Shown: in pieces, positions 1-5,158 of the stretch
Numbering within the stretch: the stretch's first letter is position 1
How the letters are laid out: each line of letters starts with the position of its first letter
Origin: Anaerolineaceae bacterium
GTDB taxonomy: Bacteria > Chloroflexota > Anaerolineae > Anaerolineales > Anaerolineaceae
DNA: 6,492 bases
Assembly: GCA_003448875.1 (NCBI GenBank)
Contig: DLXG01000131.1
Span: 1-6,492 of the forward strand
Direction of reading: 5' to 3'
Made by a program: the position numbers and the translations under genes
Notes under the pieces: generated by a model
Database searches by the model: none
What the model was told of the DNA's origin: nothing
Seen by the model: the letters and a program-made list of their open reading frames with translations, nothing else

Positions 1-237
1 GCGCGCGTCGAAGCGCTGGAAGTGGCCAACCTGGTGGAAGTCGCCAAGGCGACGATGGTGTCGGCGGCTGCACGTAAGGAATCGCGCGGCGCACACGCCC
101 ACAGCGATTTCCCGAACCGTGACGACGAGAACTGGCTCAAGCACACGCTGGCGTGGCTGAACGAGGACGGCAGTGTGCGGCTGGACTACAAGCCGGTTGT
201 GATTACCCAATACGCGCCCAAAGAGCGCGTTTACTGA
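1..237 (+). CDS. sdhA: Succinate dehydrogenase flavoprotein subunit, C-terminal fragment
   Basis: This is the last 78 codons of the flavoprotein subunit of succinate dehydrogenase (complex II), which oxidises succinate to fumarate on covalently bound FAD and passes electrons to SdhB. The frame is open from base 1, so the gene begins outside the window; the GTG at 22 is an internal Val, not a start. The visible part has the hallmark C-terminal block of SdhA/FrdA: a Lys-Glu-Ser-Arg-Gly-Ala-His segment, then DFPNRDDENWLKHTL, then a beta segment ending RLDYKPVV, and the usual tail close to APKERVY. The FAD-binding and active-site regions lie upstream and cannot be seen. The stop at 235-237 is 13 bases before the sdhB start, so the two are surely co-transcribed. 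The ESRGAH and DFPNRDDENW blocks favour succinate dehydrogenase or fumarate reductase over L-aspartate oxidase, and the adjacent sdhB supports this. Confidence 0.95.
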   Translation, partial: ARVEALEVANLVEVAKATMVSAAARKESRGAHAHSDFPNRDDENWLKHTLAWLNEDGSVRLDYKPVVITQYAPKERVY

Positions 238-250
238 TGAGGAGGCTGGC

Positions 251-958
251 ATGGAAGTACGCATGAGGGTATTCCGCTTCAACCCGGAAAAAGACCGCAA
301 ACCGCGCTATGATGTCTTCACGGTGGAGGCCGAACCGACCGACCGGGTGCTGGACGTATTGGAATGGATTCGCGGCGATATAGACGGTACGCTGGCCTTC
401 CGCCGTTCGTGCGCCCACGGCGTGTGCGGGTCGGATGCCATGCGCATCAACGGGCGCAATTATCTGGCCTGCAAGGTGCTGCTGCGCGATTTAGGCACCA
501 CCGAAATCACCATCGAACCGCTGCTCGGCCTGCCGGTAATCAAAGACCTGATTGTGGACATGGGCCCGTTTTTCGAGCATTACAAATCGGTGATGCCCTA
601 TCTGGTCAATGATGAACTGCCCGCCGACGGCAAAGAACGCCTGCAATCGCCGGAACAGCGCGAGCGGTTTGACGATACGACCAAGTGCATCCTGTGCGCG
701 GCCTGCACCACTTCCTGCCCGTCGTTCTGGTCGAACGACCAGTACGTTGGGCCGGCGGCGATTGTCAACGCCCACCGCTTCATTTTCGACAGCCGCGATC
801 AGGCCGCCGCCGAACGGCTGGAAATTCTCAACGAGCAGTTTGGCGTGTGGCGCTGCCGCACGGCCTTCAACTGCACCGAAGCCTGCCCGCGCGACATCAA
901 AATCACGCAGGCCATTGCCGAGGTCAAGCGCGCCATTCAGACCGGGCGGTTGGAGTAG
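251..958 (+). CDS. sdhB: Succinate dehydrogenase iron-sulfur subunit SdhB
   Basis: SdhB carries electrons from the flavin of SdhA through three iron-sulfur clusters to the quinone site at the membrane anchor. The 235-residue product is about the usual length (E. coli SdhB has 238). The N-terminal ferredoxin-like domain (about 1-105) has the [2Fe-2S] ligands C54, C59, D62 and C74 in CAHGVCGSDAM...LAC; Asp at the third ligand is also seen in E. coli. The C-terminal helical domain (about 135-235) has CILCAACTTSCP and CRTAFNCTEACP. By alignment to E. coli, C146, C149, C152 and C212 hold [4Fe-4S], and C156, C202 and C208 hold [3Fe-4S]. The ATG at 251 is preferred over the in-frame ATG at 263 because AGGAGG at 240-245 lies 5 bases upstream. 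All expected ligands are present. No membrane anchor gene follows, so sdhC/D, if present, should lie upstream of sdhA. Fumarate reductase is the main alternative. Confidence 0.96.
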   Translation: MEVRMRVFRFNPEKDRKPRYDVFTVEAEPTDRVLDVLEWIRGDIDGTLAFRRSCAHGVCGSDAMRINGRNYLACKVLLRDLGTTEITIEPLLGLPVIKDLIVDMGPFFEHYKSVMPYLVNDELPADGKERLQSPEQRERFDDTTKCILCAACTTSCPSFWSNDQYVGPAAIVNAHRFIFDSRDQAAAERLEILNEQFGVWRCRTAFNCTEACPRDIKITQAIAEVKRAIQTGRLE

Positions 959-983
959 GGTACAGGTTTATCTTTATGGAATC

Positions 984-1011
984 AGGCGCACCTCATTTTT
1001 GGGGTGCGCTT
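984..1011. terminator. Probable bidirectional terminator between convergent genes
   Basis: A hairpin lies in the 66-base gap between the sdhB stop (+) and the helicase stop (-). The core stem pairs GCGCACCTC (986-994) with GGGGTGCGC (1001-1009), nine pairs with one G-T wobble, around an ATTTTT loop, and can extend to 984/1011. No clean run of T follows on the plus strand (TTGACTTATTAAT) or the minus strand. It therefore resembles a weak intrinsic terminator or 3'-end stabilising hairpin. Its place between two convergent stops supports a two-way role. Confidence 0.6.
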
Positions 1012-1024
1012 GACTTATTAATCC

Positions 1025-3055
1025 CTATTTAGCGGTTGCCGGGCGGGGCAGCGCGCTGATTGCCTGCTGCAGAACGGACGGCAGTTCGCCGACATACGTC
1101 AGCACCAGCCGTTGACCGGCGCGGGTGGCAGCCATGTAGATCTTGCGAGTGTTAGAACGGATGATTTCCTCCCGCTCTTCATCTGAAAGACGCAGCGATT
1201 GTTCTTCTTCAAATAACTCGCGTAAGCCGCACAGAAACACGATTGGGCTTTCCAGGCCTGCTCCAGCATTCAGGGTGGTAACCCTTACATAATTACCTGG
1301 ATAGGTAACCTTCGGATCCATGGCGGCGTCTTTTCCTGCTTTGCGGTTAATTGCGCTGATCAGACGTTGGACGCCGCCGCCATTGCTGTGCAGGATCAGT
1401 AAGTGCTGTCGGGGAATACCCTGTTTCAGCAAGGCAACAATTTCATTGGCAACGCGGGTGATTTCGTCTTGGGGATTATCCAAAACCAATAGTTGAGGAA
1501 TAACGCCGGTGGGCATTTGGGTTAAGTCGGGATAGAGGATTTCTTCCTCTGGTGCCTCGGTAAGGCGTAAACGGTAAAACAGGGTGGCAAAGTTGAGAAT
1601 TTCACGGGTGGTGCGGTAGCTTTTTACCAGATGATGGGTTCGGCCGCGGGCTTCGATTCCCAGTGACTTCCAGCTGGTGCGGCGGCCGAGGAAGCCTTGC
1701 GTCGGGTCAGCAGCCAGACAGAGATGGGCAGCCCGGTTGCGTAGGGCTTTCCGAATCAGGTCGAACCAAAGCGGTGCAAAGAATTGGGCTTCATCTACAA
1801 AAATAAAATCATATTCAGGAATCTGCAGCCGGCCTTCGTGAGCCCACTGCCAGATGCGGCGCGGCACCTCACTCCAATCTATCGTTTGTTGTCGTTCAAG
1901 CCCAGACTGGAAATGTAAAAAGGCCTGCCAGACGAGACGGCGCTGGTCGCTATTCAATGCAAAACCACGCCCGCGCCGGTCGGCTTTTAAGTAGTCATCC
2001 AGTGACATAGGCAACTGGTCTTTAATCCAATCCACCTCGCTGATAAATAAATGTAAAGGTATTGAGGAGTTTTCCAGCCGTTCCCGCCATACCTGTTCCA
2101 GAAGAGTATTACGTTTTTTATAGGGGAGAGGATCAGTCCAGGGGGTTCGGCTGTGTATCCACAACTGGTAGCACCAGTTGGTGAAAGTTGCCCATTCTAT
2201 ATTCTTCGGCTGTTTGCCTTCCAGGCGGTAAAAGCGGTTTTGTAAATCGTGGTTGAGGGGGCGGTTGTGGGTCAAGACCAAAAACCGGCGGTTCGGATAC
2301 AGGTGATAAAGCAGGCGCAAACGATACAGCAGAATCAGGGTTTTACCACTGCCGGCTACGCCGTTGATGATATTGACCCGAAAATCACGTGTTAGCGGCT
2401 CGCTGGCATCAGGTAGTTCCAGGTCGCTTTTAAGAACGCTTTCCTGATTGTAATCCAGTAAAAATGCCGTCAGGCCCGCTTCGAGGCGGCGCGATTCGGG
2501 TTGTCGCACAGTCAGGTCGGGCGGTACAACAATTTCTGGGGTAAAACGTTCACGCAGAATCTGGATTTGCGCGGAAGAAAGACTCTGGGAAGGCAGGTGT
2601 TCGAACCAGCCCGAATCACCGTCCGCCTGCAGGATTTCACGGCCGACCCATTTCACCTCGTTATTAGAACTTGTCGGTCGGCTGGCGATTAATTGTGTCT
2701 GGTTGAGGTTAGGGAAGATGACCAGCATCCCAATCGGGGCATTTGGGGTGAGGTTCAACGAATGCCGGAAATTGACCAGCACTCCTTCTTCGATCAGGCC
2801 CGGCGGTGGGCGGTGATCCTCAATCAAGCGCAGTTGAGCGGCGACACTGATTTGATTGCGTTTGGCGGTGCTGACTTTTATCAACAGAGCCTGACCCTGC
2901 CGCGTGATCATCAAAAAATCGGGCGCATCCGGTTGCCAGGGTGCCAGGTGGTGCCAGATGAAATACGAATCCGGTAAGGATTTTAATGCGTGGAAAACGG
3001 TTAAGGTTTCCTGTGGTAAATTGAGCGGCGGGGTTTGCGGCAGAATGTGAGCCAT
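1025..3055 (-). CDS. Compact UvrD/Rep-like SF1A helicase with N-terminal NERD-like domain
   Basis: This 676-residue protein is predicted to be an ATP-driven DNA translocase or helicase. Residues about 1-140 resemble a NERD (nuclease-related) domain, with Pro45-Asp46 in a strand-like APDFLMI segment and a later PIGMLVIFPN strand; the expected Glu-x-Lys is missing (the stretch reads LLIKVS, 57-62). Helicase motifs follow in order: possible Q motif near Gln204, Walker A GVAGSGKT (232-239), motif Ia LVLTHNRPLN (259-268), Walker B FIFVDEAQ (417-424), motif III LAADPTQ (447-453), motif IV SYRTT (479-483), motif V TLNAGAGLES (594-603) and motif VI YMAATRAGQRL (640-650). Between motifs IV and V there are only about 100 residues, so the 2B-like insert is smaller than in UvrD. 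The ATG at 3055 follows the upstream stop by one base (TGA-T-ATG), with no strong ribosome binding site, suggesting translational coupling. The helicase call is firm; the NERD call is moderate; the biological role is unknown. Confidence 0.88.
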   Translation of the reverse strand: MAHILPQTPPLNLPQETLTVFHALKSLPDSYFIWHHLAPWQPDAPDFLMITRQGQALLIKVSTAKRNQISVAAQLRLIEDHRPPPGLIEEGVLVNFRHSLNLTPNAPIGMLVIFPNLNQTQLIASRPTSSNNEVKWVGREILQADGDSGWFEHLPSQSLSSAQIQILRERFTPEIVVPPDLTVRQPESRRLEAGLTAFLLDYNQESVLKSDLELPDASEPLTRDFRVNIINGVAGSGKTLILLYRLRLLYHLYPNRRFLVLTHNRPLNHDLQNRFYRLEGKQPKNIEWATFTNWCYQLWIHSRTPWTDPLPYKKRNTLLEQVWRERLENSSIPLHLFISEVDWIKDQLPMSLDDYLKADRRGRGFALNSDQRRLVWQAFLHFQSGLERQQTIDWSEVPRRIWQWAHEGRLQIPEYDFIFVDEAQFFAPLWFDLIRKALRNRAAHLCLAADPTQGFLGRRTSWKSLGIEARGRTHHLVKSYRTTREILNFATLFYRLRLTEAPEEEILYPDLTQMPTGVIPQLLVLDNPQDEITRVANEIVALLKQGIPRQHLLILHSNGGGVQRLISAINRKAGKDAAMDPKVTYPGNYVRVTTLNAGAGLESPIVFLCGLRELFEEEQSLRLSDEEREEIIRSNTRKIYMAATRAGQRLVLTYVGELPSVLQQAISALPRPATAK

Positions 3056-3056
3056 A

Positions 3057-4808
3057 TCAGGTCAAACATCCGTTGGGCAGTGAAAACCAGTCACAGTGAT
3101 CCAGTAAACTACGCAAAAGATTGAAGGATGCGGCTAATTTTTCGTCCGGCGGGATACTTTTGATCAGAGATTGACTGCCCAGCAGAATCAGTTTTGTGCG
3201 CGGACGGGTAACCGCAACGTTCAGCCGCTGAGGTTGGAGCAGAAAGTCAGCCACTTGAACAGCGAAGTTGACATTGGCGGTGGTCAATGAAACCAGTACG
3301 ACTTCCCGTTCCTGTCCCTGCATTCTTTCGACTGTATCGGCAACAATTTCTTTCCACCAGTCCGAAACCGGCAGGTTTCGCCGCAGCAGGCTGCGAATCA
3401 GGCGGCTCTGGGCGCGGTAGGGAACCACTACGCCAATTTCGTGAGGGGGGATGCGATGTTCGAGCAAAGCAGCAATCAGTTCAACCACTTTTTCAGCCTC
3501 TACATAACTGCGGACGGTTGTATTGCGATGCTGTAAGTCGAGGAATACAGCCGGCCGGGAAGGATCGAGGATAAAATCCCAGGGAGTGCGCGCAGAGGAT
3601 AAGACGAGTCTTCTCGGAGCTGCTTCAGGACTGGGTTGTAATTCCCCATCATAGAAAGTAGCGCTGGGCCATTCTGTCAGAACATCATTCAGGCGGTAGG
3701 TGGTGTTAAGCAGGGTACTGGATGTTTGCTGAGAAAGCAGGGTAAAGATGGAAGGCGGGGCCGATTCGGGTTGTGAGAAGATACTCACAGGGGGTAATTG
3801 CTGTTGATCACCGATCAGAATATATTTATTACCAGCCAGCATACCCATAATACCCAGCGGGAGAGTCACCTGAGAGGCCTCGTCGAAGATGACCGTATCA
3901 AACTCAACCCCGCTCAGGCGTTTGGTTTGCAGGGCAAACGGGGTTGCCCCGATGATGTAACCGTTGTGGATATCCTCAAAACCAGATTCGGAGAAATACT
4001 CAAAATGATTGGTTTTCAAATCACTGGCGTTACGCGTTGGGCCAATTTTACAAACGGGAACCTCGGACTCTAACTGAGCAATTTTATTGAGGGCGTTGTT
4101 GATGGCACGATGGGTAAGGCCGGTAATCAGGACTCGTTGTCCTTCTTTGGCGAGCATAACGGCGATGTGTGCCAGAACCCACGTTTTTCCGGTACCGGGC
4201 GGCCCTTGAATCAAGTGCAATAAATCAGTTGCGTAAGCCAAGGCAACCGCTTGGATCTGGCTTTCGTCCAGACGGGTATTTCTAATCAGATCATCAATGG
4301 CGCGTTCGTAGCGGGCGAAATCAATTTTCGGTTGAAGATCGCCCATCAGCAATGGAAGGATGCGCGAGCGGCCGCGCAGTGAGTCGGCTACCTGGTCAAG
4401 GGCATTTTTATAAAAGGTACTGGAGTCAAACCAGTCTTGATCGGCAATCCAACCCTTGGTATGTTGGGAAAGTTCATAGGGATTGCCACGGATGAGGCTG
4501 AACTCTAACTCATCTTCTCCATCATATTGCAATTCGAGGTGTAAAGCGTTTGGGTCAGCCGGGTTGCCGCGATGGATGACCATTAAGTCACCCTCACGGA
4601 AGCGCGAATCATTGGTGGTACAGCGCATCCGCAGAATGTCGTTTTGAAAGGATTCGACCTCCAGCCCTTCGATTGCCCAGCCATGCGCCACCCGCTCCGC
4701 CAGCGGGTAGGCCCATTGTTTGGAAAGTGCATCGGCTTGAGCCTGCGCTTCGCGTTGCACATACGAACGTAATCGGTGGAGGAGTTCAGCAGCGCTTGAC
4801 ATTGTCAT
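3057..4808 (-). CDS. Upf1/IGHMBP2-like SF1B helicase (AAA_11/AAA_12 type)
   Basis: This 583-residue protein is a predicted ATP-dependent nucleic acid helicase of the Upf1-like branch of superfamily 1. Residues about 1-175 have an IGHMBP2-like layout: an N-terminal helix with WAYPLAERVAHGWAI (32-46), then a beta-rich 1B-type domain, then a helical stalk. The motor follows: Q motif LDESQIQAV (180-188), Walker A GPPGTGKT (202-209), motif Ia LITGLTHRAINNAL (227-240), Walker B VIFDEAS (306-312), motif III GDQQQLPPV (333-341), the Tyr371-Arg372 pair of the motif that follows, VVPYRAQ (461-467), motif V ERMQGQE (494-500) and motif VI RLNVAVTRPR (528-537). All key catalytic residues are present, so it should be active. 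No nuclease or zinc-finger domain is visible. ATG 4808 is the first start after an in-frame TAG; ATG 4802 (Met3) is possible, and neither has a clear ribosome binding site. It is first in a two-gene operon with the UvrD-like helicase. Members of this family act on DNA, RNA or both; the substrate here is unknown. Confidence 0.9.
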   Translation of the reverse strand: MTMSSAAELLHRLRSYVQREAQAQADALSKQWAYPLAERVAHGWAIEGLEVESFQNDILRMRCTTNDSRFREGDLMVIHRGNPADPNALHLELQYDGEDELEFSLIRGNPYELSQHTKGWIADQDWFDSSTFYKNALDQVADSLRGRSRILPLLMGDLQPKIDFARYERAIDDLIRNTRLDESQIQAVALAYATDLLHLIQGPPGTGKTWVLAHIAVMLAKEGQRVLITGLTHRAINNALNKIAQLESEVPVCKIGPTRNASDLKTNHFEYFSESGFEDIHNGYIIGATPFALQTKRLSGVEFDTVIFDEASQVTLPLGIMGMLAGNKYILIGDQQQLPPVSIFSQPESAPPSIFTLLSQQTSSTLLNTTYRLNDVLTEWPSATFYDGELQPSPEAAPRRLVLSSARTPWDFILDPSRPAVFLDLQHRNTTVRSYVEAEKVVELIAALLEHRIPPHEIGVVVPYRAQSRLIRSLLRRNLPVSDWWKEIVADTVERMQGQEREVVLVSLTTANVNFAVQVADFLLQPQRLNVAVTRPRTKLILLGSQSLIKSIPPDEKLAASFNLLRSLLDHCDWFSLPNGCLT

Positions 4809-4886
4809 TCGTTTTTGCGGATTACGGGCAATTTTCTATGTGGAGGCTAAGCAGGGAATATCCTCACCCCCATAGACAGCATATTT

Positions 4887-4917
4887 ATTTTACCCTGAAT
4901 TTGTTAAAAAATTTCAA
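4887..4917 (-). promoter_or_regulatory. Possible promoter of the helicase operon
   Basis: Read on the minus strand, TTGAAA (4912-4917) is followed after 19 bases by TAAAAT (4887-4892), a near-consensus sigma70-like -10. The spacer is longer than the ideal 17, so the call is weak. It would give a leader of roughly 75 bases before the ATG at 4808 and would drive both helicase genes. Confidence 0.25.
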
Positions 4918-4995
4918 GCGATGGAACGGGTGTCCCTTTACGGCGAATGAGATTAAGAGAGTTCGATCTGGAACAAATTTGCATCCGTATTTTTA

Positions 4996-5023
4996 TTGAC
5001 GGTTTTGAATTTGGATATAGAAT
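4996..5023 (+). promoter_or_regulatory. Probable sigma70-like promoter of the S8 protease
   Basis: TTGACG (4996-5001) and TAGAAT (5018-5023) each match five of six consensus bases and are 16 bases apart. Transcription would start near 5030, giving a leader of about 130 bases before the protease ATG at 5159. No other promoter in this gap is as good for the plus strand. Confidence 0.45.
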
Positions 5024-5098
5024 CAGTTTGGTATTTTTATTGTTTTAAGAACAATTTCCCCAATTATTATTGGTCTCCTTCTAAAACTCTTAAGACTC

Positions 5099-5128
5099 CG
5101 CAGAACGGTTGAGTTATTCGTTGCTGCG
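5099..5128 (+). other. Leader stem-loop upstream of the S8 protease
   Basis: CGCAGAACG (5099-5107) pairs with CGTTGCTGCG (5119-5128) in nine Watson-Crick pairs with one bulged G (5123), around an 11-base loop. It lies 20 bases before the AGGAG ribosome binding site, inside the predicted 5' leader. A T5 run (5143-5147) lies 14 bases after the stem, too far for a standard terminator. It may affect mRNA stability or translation; no known riboswitch is recognised. Confidence 0.35.
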
Positions 5129-5158
5129 TAGTTAACTATACCTTTTTGAGGAGACGCT

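Larger units (their letters stand above)
4809..5158. other. AT-rich divergent intergenic region, no gene seen
   Basis: The 350 bases between the divergent Upf1-like helicase and S8 protease genes contain no convincing gene. The stretch is clearly richer in A+T than the flanking genes: bases 4861-4920 have 21 G+C of 60. It contains a candidate promoter in each direction, a leader hairpin, and two short perfect palindromes, TCTTAAGA (5088-5095) and TAGTTAACTA (5129-5138), just upstream of the protease ribosome binding site. The palindromes could be operator-like but are short enough to be chance. Confidence 0.7.

Noticed and set aside
22..237. GTG at 22 as the start of a separate 71-residue protein
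   Set aside because: The frame is open from base 1 and the whole segment matches the C-terminus of SdhA, so this is an internal Val in a gene cut by the window edge.
609..1032. Plus-strand frames of 115-134 codons overlapping the end of sdhB
   Set aside because: The sdhB frame carries all cluster cysteines here; the alternatives are Arg/Pro/Ala-rich shadows typical of GC-rich coding DNA.
4673..4999. 108-codon plus-strand reading frame running out of the Upf1-like gene into the gap
   Set aside because: Half is antisense to a conserved helicase N-terminus and the rest is AT-rich non-coding-like sequence; no ribosome site and no recognisable protein pattern.
5099..5147. Hairpin plus T5 run as an intrinsic terminator or attenuator
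   Set aside because: The T run begins 14 bases after the stem and is only five bases long, so it does not fit an intrinsic terminator; kept only as a leader stem-loop.
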